Positions 17,180 through 26,700 of a stretch of 64,000 nucleotides of DNA are shown here, one piece after another. The DNA comes from Klebsiella pneumoniae. GTDB lineage: Bacteria > Desulfobacterota > Binatia > UBA12015. The translations under genes and the position numbers were made by a program. Location: NCBI GenBank assembly GCA_945872365.1, contig CAMBZJ010000002.1, positions 62,001-126,000 on the forward strand. The letters are read 5' to 3'. How positions within the stretch are numbered: the first letter of the stretch is position 1; each line of letters opens with the position of its first letter. The notes beneath the pieces were generated by a model. That model worked only from the letters and a program-made list of their open reading frames with translations, had not been told where the DNA came from and did no database searches.

Positions 17180-17479
17180 TCAGTCGGCGAGCCTTTTTTT
17201 CATGCTTTTTACTCATTTCGACGTTTATCTATTCCACCGCCTAAACCTGGGGGCGTACGGCCGGCGCCCCTCGAACGCCGCCGCTTGCAAGGAACGCCCT
17301 GCGGACAGGCTTCCCTCGCATCTCCGCTCGATCCCGGGGCGCCAAAAACCCGGCCGGATCCTGCACACGCTACTGGCACCGAGGCTGCAGTGCGTCGACC
17401 ACCGACGGCGTGAATTCGCGACCGTCCGCCGGCGCTTCTCGCAGCTTCGGAGCCACTCCCATCGGTGGCTCCGATGCCC

Positions 17480-17514
17480 GGGGGGCGGGTGCCCCCCTCA
17501 CACACCCGCCCCCC
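17480..17514. terminator. GC-rich hairpin, terminator-like without U tract
   Basis: GGGGGGCGGGTG pairs perfectly with CACCCGCCCCCC around an 11-nt loop. There is no T-run on either side. It lies about 90 bp before the small ORF at 17603. It may end an upstream transcript or fold within a leader. Confidence 0.4.
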
Positions 17515-17602
17515 GTCCAAGCTTGCGCGGTGCTCCACCAGCGACTATCCGCAGGCATCCGGGGCGTTGTCGTCGCCCCCCAGAACGGGGAGAATCAGGG
17601 CC

Positions 17603-17845
17603 ATGGCCGAGAAGAAACTCAGCAAAACAGCGCGCGCTTCGACCCGCGGCAAGGTCGTCCTGAAGGCCTGGCACGTCGCTCGCGACTCGGGCGAGACCGT
17701 AAGCCGCGTGAAGCTGGTGAATCACCTGATCGACGGCAAGGCCACGACCCGCTTCGGCTGGGTGACCGAGGGCGGCCGGGTGCTGCTCGATAACCAAGTC
17801 GAGTACCGTTGGGCCGATGGGGCCCGCGCCGCCGAGGGCGTCTAG
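17603..17845 (+). CDS. small basic hypothetical protein
   Basis: 80 residues. The first part is Lys/Arg-rich (MAEKKLSKTARASTRGKVVL), followed by a compact region with WHVARDSGETVSRVKLVNHL and TTRFGWVTEGGRVLLDN. Composition is normal and Lys is frequent, so it is likely real. No transmembrane segment. Basic charge suggests nucleic-acid binding, but this is a guess. The gene overlaps the convergent methyltransferase stop by four bases. No family recognised. Confidence 0.6.
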   Translation: MAEKKLSKTARASTRGKVVLKAWHVARDSGETVSRVKLVNHLIDGKATTRFGWVTEGGRVLLDNQVEYRWADGARAAEGV

Positions 17846-18582
17846 GCCTTCGACCCGGATCGGCTCGGGCCGCTTCGGCGGCGCATCGCCACGAGTCGGA
17901 TCCGCACCAGGGTCCCCTCCTCTCGGGTCTCCTCGATGCCAAGTTCCCTCTCCTCGAAGCCGAGCTCGGCGAGCGCATGGAAGAAGCCGGAGGTGTCGAC
18001 CCGGCGGGCATCGGCGAGGATGATGCTTCCGCCCTCGGCGAGGGCTGCATCGAGTGAGCGGGCGAGCGGTGTGAAGCGCTCTCGCTCGTAGAGCAGTTCG
18101 GCGCACAGCACGAGATCGAAACGCCGATCGAACGACGCTTGCTCCAGGTCGGCGACGATCGCGCGGAGCGGTAGTTCATGGCGCTTCGCCGTTGCGCGCA
18201 GGAACTCGATCGGGGTGGCCTCCCGGTCGATCGCCGTCACCCGGCCTCCTTGGCGCGCCGCAGCGACGGCGACCGCGCCGAGCCCGCAGCCCACGTCGAG
18301 GATCTCGCGCCCCGCGCAGGCGACGTCGCCGCCGAGTCGGCGCGCGAGGGCGACCGAGCCGCCCCAGACGAGCGCCCAGTAGGGTGGAACGTATGCGTCG
18401 TCGTGCAGCAGGCGATCGCGGTCCAAGCGGCTCTCGAGGTCGCGCACGGTCACGAGTTCGATCGCGAGACCCTTGGGGTCGACCAACTCGATACGCGTGC
18501 GGAAGCCGCCGATCGAATCCGGGATTTCCGCACCGGGCTTGCTCGGGTCGGCGAGAGCCGTCGGTGGGGCCGGACGTTCCAC
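17842..18582 (-). CDS. class I SAM-dependent methyltransferase (NNT1/ETFBKMT-like)
   Basis: About 246 residues if translation starts at GTG 18582; in-frame GTGs at 18603 and 18618 are alternatives, and the frame is open further over tatA. The SAM-binding motif I is [16 protein letters not shown], with acidic motif II VTAIDRE and motif [14 protein letters not shown]. The segment [21 protein letters not shown] before motif I, with aromatic Pro-Tyr-Trp, is typical of the family with protein-lysine methyltransferases such as ETFB-KMT and nicotinamide N-methyltransferases. The target is unknown. Divergent from tatA with about 105 bp between. Confidence 0.82.
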   Translation of the reverse strand: MERPAPPTALADPSKPGAEIPDSIGGFRTRIELVDPKGLAIELVTVRDLESRLDRDRLLHDDAYVPPYWALVWGGSVALARRLGGDVACAGREILDVGCGLGAVAVAAARQGGRVTAIDREATPIEFLRATAKRHELPLRAIVADLEQASFDRRFDLVLCAELLYERERFTPLARSLDAALAEGGSIILADARRVDTSGFFHALAELGFEERELGIEETREEGTLVRIRLVAMRRRSGPSRSGSKA

Positions 18583-18653
18583 AGAGCATCTCGTAACCGG
18601 CACCGTGGCGACCTTCACCTGGCGCGGACCAGTGGCGGTCGCACCGCGACCGG

Positions 18654-18682
18654 TTGACAGAACTTCGCCCGAAGTGTCCAAT
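18654..18682 (+). promoter_or_regulatory. sigma-70 type promoter of tatA, possibly leaderless
   Basis: A consensus -35 TTGACA (18654-18659), a 17-nt spacer and a -10 TCCAAT (18677-18682). The expected start site falls at or near the tatA ATG at 18689, and no Shine-Dalgarno sequence is visible, so the mRNA may be leaderless. The spacer contains the palindrome ACTTCG-CC-CGAAGT (18662-18675), a possible repressor site. Confidence 0.5.
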
Positions 18683-18688
18683 CCCGCC

Positions 18689-18910
18689 ATGTTCGGACTC
18701 GGCGTTCCGGAGTTGGTCGTCATCTTGGTGATCGCGCTCCTAGTTTTCGGTCCCGGCAAACTTCCGGAGGTCGGAAAGTTCCTCGGCAAGTCGCTGCACG
18801 AGTTCCGCAACGCGATCGAGAACCGCGACGGCGACGGCGAGCGGTCAGCCGGTGCTTCGGCGAAGGTGACCGACAAGACCAACTCGGACAAGTCGAGCGG
18901 CGGCGCCTGA
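18689..18910 (+). CDS. tatA: Sec-independent translocase subunit TatA
   Basis: 73 residues. The N-terminus [21 protein letters not shown] is the standard TatA/B start with one transmembrane helix, the [10 protein letters not shown] hinge, and an amphipathic helix ([16 protein letters not shown]). A polar tail follows. TatA forms the pore of the twin-arginine export pathway in the inner membrane. tatB and tatC are not nearby; it stands alone. No ribosome-binding site is visible before the ATG. Confidence 0.93.
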   Translation: MFGLGVPELVVILVIALLVFGPGKLPEVGKFLGKSLHEFRNAIENRDGDGERSAGASAKVTDKTNSDKSSGGA

Positions 18911-18934
18911 AGCCCCGGGGGCGCAGCGCTCCCA

Positions 18935-20017
18935 TCAGAATCCGACCGCGGAGAGGACCACGCCCCTCGCGTCGATCGTGACGGCCCGACCTCCCTCGTA
19001 GGTCCAGGTGTATTGGCCGTTGGGATTGCTCTCGACGTGGAGCGGCTCCCCCATCAAGCGCAGGACCTGCTTCGCCGAGTACCCCCGGCTCACCCGGTGC
19101 AGGGCCGGCGAACCACGGCGCGGTGGCGGAGCACCAACCGATTCGTCGCGCGCCTCGCGCTCGGCCAGAACCGGTCCGGCAACCGCCTCCAGAACCGCGA
19201 CGCGATCGACGAGTTCGTCGATCGCACCCTCCACCGCTTCCAGACGACGGGCGACCGACGCCAATTCCTGTCGCAGGAGCGCGAGTTCACCGGTGCTGCC
19301 GAGGGCCGCGCCGTCGTCGGGCGCCTGGTCCTCCGCCGGCAGGCCCAGACGAGCCGCCGCGTCGCTCGCGGAAAGCGGCTTCGCCCTGGGGCGCTCGACG
19401 TCCACCCGCACACCGCCACCTGCGGCAAACGAAGTCGCTGCCGCGGGATCGCCCTCCGGCGGACCACTTGCGACGATCTCGCTGCGCGACGGGCGTGGCG
19501 TCGTTGCGCGGGAAGCCAATGCCTGTCCCGCCTCGGCGGGCATCGGCTCCCGTTCCGGCGCCGTCGAGAGGGAATCGACTCGGCCCGCCACCGCGTCCGC
19601 CGGGACGGTACGCGGTCGGGGCGACGCGACCGCGCGGGCCGAGCGCGCGATCGGCGCGGCAGCAGGGCCGGCGGCGATCGCGATTGCCCCAACGTCGCGC
19701 ACCTCGATGCGCGGTCGCCCGTTGCGCTCGACGATCCGGCCCCGCACCCGGACGTCGCGCGCTTCGTAGGTCGCCTCGGGGTCGGGAAACTTCGGCACGG
19801 CGTCGCCGGGAATCGCGACCACGAGGCCGCCGAAGCCGGGCTCGAACGAGATCAGGCAAGCCATGGGCGAGCACACGACACTGTCGACGTGCCCCTCGAC
19901 CTCGACGGTTTCCCCCACGTGCTGCGCCGCCTGGCTCGGCGCGATGGCGGCCGACGCGGCCCCGGCACCGACCAGCAGGCAGGCCGCCGCAAAGGCCACC
20001 GCGAGCCGCCGTCGCAT
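18935..20017 (-). CDS. secreted protein with OB-fold-like N-domain, coiled coil and SmpA/BamE-like C-terminus
   Basis: 360 residues from ATG 20017. A signal peptide is evident (MRRRLAVAFAAACLLVGAG, AxA cleavage). Residues about 30-115 (VGETVEVEGHVDSVVC, VRVRGRIVERNGRPRIEVRD) look like a small OB-fold domain. A long Ala/Pro-rich linker follows, then a coiled coil (LRQELASVARRLEAVEGAID with VAVLEAV). The C-terminal 50 residues (SAKQVLRLMGEPLHVESN, YTWTYEGGRAVTI) resemble the SmpA/OmlA fold. Probably periplasmic. Function unknown. Divergent from the DUF971 gene with 42 bp between starts. Confidence 0.7.
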   Translation of the reverse strand: MRRRLAVAFAAACLLVGAGAASAAIAPSQAAQHVGETVEVEGHVDSVVCSPMACLISFEPGFGGLVVAIPGDAVPKFPDPEATYEARDVRVRGRIVERNGRPRIEVRDVGAIAIAAGPAAAPIARSARAVASPRPRTVPADAVAGRVDSLSTAPEREPMPAEAGQALASRATTPRPSRSEIVASGPPEGDPAAATSFAAGGGVRVDVERPRAKPLSASDAAARLGLPAEDQAPDDGAALGSTGELALLRQELASVARRLEAVEGAIDELVDRVAVLEAVAGPVLAEREARDESVGAPPPRRGSPALHRVSRGYSAKQVLRLMGEPLHVESNPNGQYTWTYEGGRAVTIDARGVVLSAVGF

Positions 20018-20059
20018 CGACGGCGGCCGACTGGTACGAAACGATGTCGGAGGAGACCG

Positions 20060-20386
20060 ATGGCCGCCAACGCGAGAATCCGCTCGACCCACGGCGTGGG
20101 ACACTACGCGCTCGGTGTCGACTGGGAGGACGGGCACGACTCGATCATGCCCTTCGTCCGGTTGCGCGCCCACTGCCCCTGCGACGCCTGCGCCGCGGAT
20201 CGGGCGGCCGAACGCCTGCCCGGCTCCCGCGACGTCCAACTCGACGGGCTCGAGACGCTCGGCGACGAAAGCGTCTTCCTGCGCTGGAACGACGGTCACG
20301 AGACCCTTTACCTCGTCGACGAGCTGCGTGCGCTCTGTCGCTGCGCCTACTGCGTCGGCGAGCCGGAGCGACCGATCACCGGCTGA
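20060..20386 (+). CDS. DUF971 protein (gamma-butyrobetaine hydroxylase-like N-terminal domain)
   Basis: 108 residues from ATG 20060, with GGAGGAG 6 nt upstream. The features are VDWEDGHDSIMPFVRLRAHCPC, with Cys pairs CPCDAC and CRCAYC, and LRWNDGHETLYLVDEL. DUF971 proteins are short, metal-binding relatives of the N-domain of Fe/2OG oxygenases and are sometimes linked to Fe-S cluster biology. Here it stands beside a small ferredoxin gene. Exact role unknown. Confidence 0.85.
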   Translation: MAANARIRSTHGVGHYALGVDWEDGHDSIMPFVRLRAHCPCDACAADRAAERLPGSRDVQLDGLETLGDESVFLRWNDGHETLYLVDELRALCRCAYCVGEPERPITG

Positions 20387-20412
20387 CCGCCGGGCGCGCC
20401 GGACGCCGCAGC

Positions 20413-20604
20413 TCAGTCCTCGACGCGGATCGCCTTGTTGGGGCAGCCGCGCACAGCCGCCTGGACCTTGGCACGCAGGCTTTCCGGCGGATTTTCCTGG
20501 AGGATGTAGAGGAAGTTGTCCTCGCGCACCTCGAAGACCTCCGGCGCCGCCGCCTGGCAGACCGCGTTGCTGTTGCACTTGTCGAAATCGACCACGATCT
20601 TCAC
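20413..20604 (-). CDS. small [3Fe-4S]-type ferredoxin
   Basis: 63 residues. Three Cys positions are visible: C10 and C16 in DKCNSNAVCQAAAPEVF, and C54 in RGCPNKAI. The second Cys of a [4Fe-4S] set is replaced (Asn13), so a [3Fe-4S] cluster is expected. Such ferredoxins commonly feed electrons to cytochrome P450s and appear in actinobacteria and deltaproteobacteria. No P450 gene is in the window. Convergent with the DUF971 gene and divergent from gpmA. Confidence 0.9.
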   Translation of the reverse strand: MKIVVDFDKCNSNAVCQAAAPEVFEVREDNFLYILQENPPESLRAKVQAAVRGCPNKAIRVED

Positions 20605-20700
20605 GGGAACCTCCGTTTCGTTCGCCCGGGACGAGAGACCGGGCTATCACGAATCGGCCCCGGGATCACCCCGGTGGCGCGTTCCCGAAAGGATGCATCG

Positions 20701-21315
20701 GTGCCCACCCTCGTTCTCCTTCGTCACGGCGAGTCGCAGTGGAACCTCGAGAACCGCTTCACCGGCTGGGTCGACGTGCCCCTGACCGAGAAGGGCCGCA
20801 GCGAGGCCAGCCGAGCCGGCCAACTCCTGCAGGCCACCGGGCTGCGCTTCAGCCGGTGCTTCACCTCCGAACTGCAGCGCGCCCAGGAGACCCTGCGCAT
20901 CGTGCTCGACGAACTCGGCCTCTCCGACCTCCCGGTCGAACGCGACCAGGGGCTCAACGAGCGCCACTACGGAGACCTGCAAGGTCTCGACAAGGCCGAA
21001 ACCGCCAAGAAGTACGGGGCGGAACAGGTGCACGTCTGGCGGCGCAGCTACGACGTCCCGCCGCCCAACGGCGAGAGCCTCAAGGATACGGCCGCGCGCA
21101 CCCTGCCCTACTTCGCGGCGAAGGTCGTTCCGACCCTCGAGCGCGGCGAGAACGTCTTGGTCGTGGCGCACGGCAATAGCCTGCGATCGATCGTGATGGA
21201 CCTCGAAAAGCTCACCCGCGAGCAGGTGCTGGAGTTGAATATCGCGACCGGCGTCCCGCTGGTCTACGACCTCGGCCCGGGTCTCGCCATCCGCGAGAAG
21301 CGCATCCTATCCTGA
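20701..21315 (+). CDS. gpmA: 2,3-bisphosphoglycerate-dependent phosphoglycerate mutase
   Basis: 204 residues from GTG 20701, preceded by AAAGGA about 10 nt upstream. It interconverts 3- and 2-phosphoglycerate in glycolysis. The catalytic phospho-His is H9 in LLRHGESQWN; ENRFTGWVDVPLTEKG follows. LNERHYGDLQGLDK carries the acid/base Glu, and VVAHGNSLRSIVM the second His. At 204 residues it is shorter than E. coli GpmA (250), as in many bacteria. It ends just before a convergent hairpin. Confidence 0.93.
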   Translation: MPTLVLLRHGESQWNLENRFTGWVDVPLTEKGRSEASRAGQLLQATGLRFSRCFTSELQRAQETLRIVLDELGLSDLPVERDQGLNERHYGDLQGLDKAETAKKYGAEQVHVWRRSYDVPPPNGESLKDTAARTLPYFAAKVVPTLERGENVLVVAHGNSLRSIVMDLEKLTREQVLELNIATGVPLVYDLGPGLAIREKRILS

Positions 21316-21330
21316 ACGGCGCTGCGGATT

Positions 21331-21358
21331 CCCCGACGGCGGCTCAGCGGCGTCGGGG
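21331..21358. terminator. convergent hairpin between gpmA and the PBP1A gene
   Basis: CCCCGACG pairs with CGTCGGGG around a 12-nt loop in the 64-bp gap between two converging genes. No clear U tract. Bidirectional terminator is the simplest reading. Confidence 0.45.
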
Positions 21359-21379
21359 TCCTGCCCGAGCGCCGCGCCG

Positions 21380-23719
21380 TCAGTTCGCGGCGGGAGCGGC
21401 GGGCGCGGTCGGCGACGGCGTGGAGTCGCCGGCAGCCGCTCCGCCGGCATCCTTCGGCTTCGGCTTCGGCTTCGGCACCGCCTTGGGGGCGAAGCGCTTC
21501 GGCTCGGTCCCCGCAACGAACATGTCGCTGTGCGACGGACGTCCCCGAACCGCACGAAGGCCGGTTGCGTTGTCGACCTTCACCGAGATCAACCCGTTCG
21601 GTGGCTGGAATTCACGGCGCGGGCGGCCCTTGAGGGCCTTCTGCATGAAGTTCGTCCAGATCGGGGTCGCCGCCTTGCCGCCGGTGTAGGCGCCGAGCGT
21701 GCGGTCGGCGTCGAACCCGACCCAGACCGCCGTCAGCAACTCGGGCGTGAAGCCGACGAACCAGGCGTCCTTCGCCTCGTTGGTGGTCCCCGTCTTGCCT
21801 GCGGCCGGGCGCCCGAGGCGCAGTGCGTCCTTCGCGGTTCCGCTCTCGATCACCCCGGTCATCATCTTCGTCACGATGTAGGAAGTCGCCGGGTTCATGA
21901 CGAGTTCGTGGCGCGGCTGGGTTCCCGGAAAATCCACCGGGTCGCCGTTCTCGTCGGTCACCGAGGTGATGAACACCGGGTCGAACCGACGCCCCCCCGA
22001 CGCGATCACGCCATAGGCGCGGGTCAGGTCGAGCGGCGTCACCTCGGCGGCACCGAGCGCGATCGAGTAGGCGCGCGGAAACGGCGTCGGAAATCCGAAG
22101 ATGCGCAGGTAGTCCCGCAGCGGGTCGATGCCAATCGCGAGCGCCAGGCGGACCGAAATCGTGTTGAGCGACTGCGCGAGCGCCGTCCGCAGCGGCACCC
22201 GGCCGGCGTACTTGCCACTCGAATTTTTCGGAGTCCAGCGACCGTGCTTGCCGTCGGGAAGCGAGATCGGCGCGTCCTCGACGATCGTCGACGGCGTGTA
22301 GCCCTTGTCGATCGCCGCCGAGTAGATGAACGGCTTGAAGGCGGAACCGGGCTGCCGCTTGGCCAGGGTGGCGCGGTTGAACTGACTGCGCTCGTAGTCG
22401 ACGCCACCGACGAGCGCCTTCACGAGGCCCGTCTCCGGCTCCATCGAAACCAGGGCACCCTCGATCTGCGGGTCCTGGTCGAGCGAGAAGCGCATGACGG
22501 CCTTGTCGTCGCGGCCTAGGAGGTCGAGCGACACCACGTCCCCGATGCGCAGTCGGCGCGGATCGCGTCGGTCGCGGCCGGTGCCGAGTCCTTCCTTGGG
22601 CACGTAGCCGTTTTCCCACGGGGTGCGGATCTCGATCTCCTGGCCACGGAAACCGACGACGACGCCCTGCTGAGGGCCGTCGGGCCGGCGGCTGCCGCGC
22701 TGGCGGTCGAGGTACCAGTCGATACGCTTGGCCGGCAGGTGGCGCACCGCACTGCGCGAGCCGAGGCTGCGATCGATGCTGCGCAGCCCCGCGTGCAGCG
22801 TCTTCTCCGCATCGGCCTGCATGCGCAGGTCGACCGCGGTGTGGACCCGCAAGCCCAGATCGGCGAACGACCGTCCGAACTGGTCCTCCAGAAGGCGACG
22901 GACGTGGTCGACGTACCAGGAGGCTTCGCCGGAGGTCGGCGCCTTCGTGTTGGCGAAGGTCAGGGTCTCGGCGAGAGCCGCCTCCTTCTGCTCGATCGTG
23001 ATCATCCTTGCCGCGACCATGCGGTCGAGCACGTAGTGCTGGCGCTTGATGGCCGCCTCGGGATTGCGCAGCGGGTCGCTTCGGCTCGGGGCCTGCGGCA
23101 GGCCCGCGAGGATCGCCGCCTGGGCGAGGGAAAGATCGCTCACCTTCTTGCCGAAGAGCGTCTCCGAGGCCGCGGCGATGCCGTAGGTGCCGGCCCCGAA
23201 GTAGATCTGGTTCAGGTAGAGGTAAAGGATCTCGTCCTTGGTCAGCTTCGACTCGAGTTCGAGAGCGAGCATGAGTTCTTTCGCCTTGCGTTCGAAGCTC
23301 CGCTCGGGCGAGAGCAGCAACTGCTTGACGACCTGCTGCGTGATCGTGCTCGCGCCCTGCGCGATGCCACCCTTCTGGTAGTTCGCCAGGATCGCGCGCG
23401 CGATGCCCGTCGGGTCGATGCCGCGGTGGGTGTAGAAGGAGGCGTCCTCCGCCGCGATGAAGGCGTTGCGGACGTGCGGCGGGATCTCGGAGAGCGGCAC
23501 CAGGTAGCGGCGCTCCATGTAGAACTCGCCGATCTGCGTGCCGTCGGCAGCATAGACGCGCGTCGCCGTCGGCGGCCGGTAGTCGAGAAGTTCGGCGACC
23601 GGCGGCAGGTCGTCGGAGAGTTCGCGACCGATCGCCACGAACGCCACGATCGCCATCAACGCAGCGGCGAGACCTCCCCAGAAGAGGATGCGCACCACCC
23701 ATCCGAAAAGCCATCTCAT
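21380..23719 (-). CDS. penicillin-binding protein 1A (glycosyltransferase/transpeptidase)
   Basis: 779 residues from ATG 23719, which leaves the membrane anchor LFGWVVRILFWGGLAAAL at the N-terminus. The GT51 domain has EDASFYTHRGID and QGASTITQQVVKQ. The transpeptidase has the SxxK motif at S459-K462 (PGSAFKPF), SLN in LAQSLNTIS, and KTG at K642 (AAGKTGTTNEAKDAWFVGFT). An OB-like domain sits between them. It polymerises and cross-links peptidoglycan at the outer face of the inner membrane. A Pro/Lys/Ala-rich tail (KPKPKPKDAGG) ends the protein. It follows the DUF748 gene with a 22-bp gap, so both may form an envelope operon. Confidence 0.94.
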   Translation of the reverse strand: MRWLFGWVVRILFWGGLAAALMAIVAFVAIGRELSDDLPPVAELLDYRPPTATRVYAADGTQIGEFYMERRYLVPLSEIPPHVRNAFIAAEDASFYTHRGIDPTGIARAILANYQKGGIAQGASTITQQVVKQLLLSPERSFERKAKELMLALELESKLTKDEILYLYLNQIYFGAGTYGIAAASETLFGKKVSDLSLAQAAILAGLPQAPSRSDPLRNPEAAIKRQHYVLDRMVAARMITIEQKEAALAETLTFANTKAPTSGEASWYVDHVRRLLEDQFGRSFADLGLRVHTAVDLRMQADAEKTLHAGLRSIDRSLGSRSAVRHLPAKRIDWYLDRQRGSRRPDGPQQGVVVGFRGQEIEIRTPWENGYVPKEGLGTGRDRRDPRRLRIGDVVSLDLLGRDDKAVMRFSLDQDPQIEGALVSMEPETGLVKALVGGVDYERSQFNRATLAKRQPGSAFKPFIYSAAIDKGYTPSTIVEDAPISLPDGKHGRWTPKNSSGKYAGRVPLRTALAQSLNTISVRLALAIGIDPLRDYLRIFGFPTPFPRAYSIALGAAEVTPLDLTRAYGVIASGGRRFDPVFITSVTDENGDPVDFPGTQPRHELVMNPATSYIVTKMMTGVIESGTAKDALRLGRPAAGKTGTTNEAKDAWFVGFTPELLTAVWVGFDADRTLGAYTGGKAATPIWTNFMQKALKGRPRREFQPPNGLISVKVDNATGLRAVRGRPSHSDMFVAGTEPKRFAPKAVPKPKPKPKDAGGAAAGDSTPSPTAPAAPAAN

Positions 23720-23741
23720 CCGCGCACCACCGCCCGCACTT

Positions 23742-26700
23742 TCAGTCCCGCCCCGATGGGGCGCCACCGCTAGCCGCTGGACGAGCCGGGGCGATGCCCG
23801 CTGGCGCGACCGCCCCGGCGTTGCCCGCCGCCCCAGAGGCCGGCGCGAGCGTGGCCGCCCGGGACGCCTCGTCGATCACCGTGAGCCTGACGATCGGCTG
23901 GCCACCGGCGGGTTCCACGCGATCGATCACGATCCTGCGCCGCGAGATGCCATGATAGTCCGACAGTCGATTCGCGGCGCGGGAAATTCGCGCCTCGCGC
24001 AGCGCCTGCAACTCGGCCTGGCCGATCGGTGGCCGCTCGGCCAGATACTGCTGGAGTTCCTCCTCGTCCTCGCCGGCGAGCAGCCCCGGCAGCCCCTGGG
24101 CGCGCGCTGCGAGTGCCGCACGGATGCGCTCGCGGGTCGCGCCGACCCCGAAGGCGCGCAGCACGCCGCGCAACGCGTCGGGCCGGGAGAGATCCTGGGC
24201 GAGCGCCTCTTCGGCAAGCCAACGGCGGTCGGCGGCGGCGATCGCCGTCGAAAGCTGGACGACCAGTTCGGGCCGGGAGAGCAACGTCTTCGCGACCGAG
24301 GAGACCTGCTCCACGCCTGCCTGATTCAGGTCCGACCGCCCAGGCGAGAAAAGGACGTCGAGGCGGGCGACCTCGGCGCGGCGCCGCGCCGGCCCGGGCG
24401 TCGCGCGCGGTGCGGGTCGGGGGGCCGGGGGCGGTGCGACGTCGTCGTCGTCGGCTTCGGCCGCCGTGACCGGGGGGCGCGGCGGCGCGAGCGCGATGCG
24501 CCGGATCTCCTCGCGAACGCCGGTCGCCACCTTCTGGACAAGGAGCCCGGAACGCGCGACGTCGCCTGAGGAGAGCGGCAGACGAACGGTCACGTTGCCG
24601 CTCAAGTCCCGCAACTCGGAGAGTGCCCGGGGAATCGTGCGGCCGATCGCGTCCTCCAGACCACTCACCGCGCCGACGAAGTGCGGATCGCGCAGGGTGA
24701 TCTCGGTGTCCGCCGTCCAGTCGGCCTCGCCCACCGAGATCCGCGTATCGACTGCGCCGCTGCCACCGCCGAATCGGAACGGCAGGCCGGCGAGTTGGAG
24801 ATAGGGCGTCGCGGCCGCGAGCAGCATGCCCTGGGCGGTAAAGTCCCAGCCGCTGCGGCGTTCGCCGCGGCGGATCGCGAGTTGGACGTCGCCGAAACGG
24901 GGGTCGTGGCCGGCGAGTCGCAGGCCGTCGATCGCGGGCGACGGCACGCGCACGTCGCGGCCCGACACGTCGAGACGGGAGACGTCCCAGGTGACCGCCG
25001 GCTGGGGAACACGATCGACGACGTAGAGCCGGCCGCCGCTCGCCCGGACTCCGCTCAACACCAACTGGGGGGACATCTCCGCGAACGAGGGCGCGGCCAC
25101 ATCGCCCGAATGGTCGGCGTCGTCGGCCGACTTCTCGCGCGCCGCCCCGCGGTGGCGCCCGGGGCGCGGCGTCGCCGCGGGCACCGGGGTCGGCGTGGCA
25201 TTCGCCGCTGCCGCCTCGGCGACCAGGTTCTCCGCCGCGATCGGGATCGACCAGCCATCGGGGCCGCGGGCGAGTTGCAGATAGGGCTGCTGGACTCGGA
25301 CGTCGGAACAGCGCAACGCGGTGACCGTGGCGGGCTTCGCCCCGCGGCCCCGGATCGAGACCCCGGAAACGGTCATGCTGGCTTCCGAGGCCCCCGCCGA
25401 GAAGTCCTCGGGCACCGGCCCGACGAGCGCCAGATCGGTCAGGAGGAGCGGCCCGCTCGCGTCGATCGGCTGGCCCTCCCGGTCGCCGGTGTCGATCTGC
25501 ACGGAGAGGTCCGCTGCAAGCCTTCCGCCGCGCACCCACTCCGCACCGTGCATGCCGACCGCGCGTGAGACCTGGCCCACGTCGACGCCACCGGCCGTGA
25601 TCCGGCCATCGGCCGCGAATTCGCTCCCGATCCGCGCGGTGCCCTCGAAGACCGCGGCGCCTTCGCCCCCCCAGAGGCGAACCTTGAGGGGCGACCAGTA
25701 GGCGCGCGGTCCGAGGTTTTCGCCGGAAGCCCGCGCATGGGCCTCGACGACGCCGGTCGGCGTCACCGATCGCACCCGTCCGTTGGGCGTGTCGAACTTC
25801 TTCACGATCCACACCCAGGGGGCCGCCTTGTCGTCTTCCTTGGCCGTTGGCTTGTGCTTATGCGCGTGCGCCGGCTTGGGCGGAGGCGGCGCCATGCGCG
25901 AGCCGAAGAGCGGGATCGGGTCGTCCGCGTCGGGCCGAACCGCTAGCGAGCCTCCCTGGAGGACGAGTGATCCGATGCCGACGTGGCGCTCGACCAGATC
26001 GACGGCATCGACGTCCGCCGTCGCACGTCGCACCAGGAAGGCAGGTGCGTCAAAACCGGGTACGCGCACCTCGCCGCGTCGCAGGATGAGCCGCCCCGAA
26101 ACCTTGTCGCGCCGATCGGGGTCGCGCTGCCATCGCATGAGACCGGAGAGAAGTCCCGAGATCTCGCCCCACCCGAGGTCCGGCAGGTTCGCGAACGCCT
26201 CCGCGACCGGGACGTTCTTCATACGCGTGCGAAGGTCGACCGAGAGTCCGTCGTCCCCGACCTCGTAGCGGCCGTAGGAGGCGAGCCGGCCGGAGCCGAC
26301 GTCGGCATCCAGGCGCAGGTTCGCCGTCCGGCCGAAGGCCGTCGCCCGGCGGTGGAGGCCGGAGATCTCGCCCTCGCGTACCCGCATCTCGAAGGGCTTC
26401 GCGCCCGTGGCGGCGGGATCGCGCAGGCGCACGCGCGAGTCGCGCAGCGCCACGCGATCGAGTTCGAATCCCCAGCCCGCGGGCAGGCCGCGGGCCGCGT
26501 CGGGCTCGGTCACTCCGGCAAGTCCCAGGCCTCCGTCGGCGAGCCGGACCATTTCGACGTCGGCTCCCTCGAGGACCAGTTCGCGCAGGCGCAGCGTCTG
26601 ATGGAAAAGCGGCAGCCACTGTACGTCGGCTCGCACGATCTCGGCGACCACCGGCGTCACCGCCCCGTCCGTAGCGGCGTCCGCCGCGGGCATTACGCGT

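Larger units (their letters stand above)
16937..17602. other. 665-bp region without a convincing gene
   Basis: Lies between the sigma gene and the small ORF at 17603. It contains an unusually AT-rich patch (about 17150-17240), a 15-bp palindrome (17165-17179) and a 12-bp-stem hairpin (17480-17514). ORFs across it are Arg/Gly-rich shadows. It could hold the sigma promoter and a small RNA; neither is proven. Confidence 0.5.

Noticed and set aside
17209-17538. 109-residue minus-strand ORF in the long intergenic region
   Set aside because: Gly/Arg-rich without ribosome-binding site or motif; overlaps the strong hairpin.
26455-26480. TTCGAATCCCC resembling a tRNA T-arm
   Set aside because: It lies in the coding frame of the DUF748 gene and no acceptor, D or anticodon arm can be folded around it.
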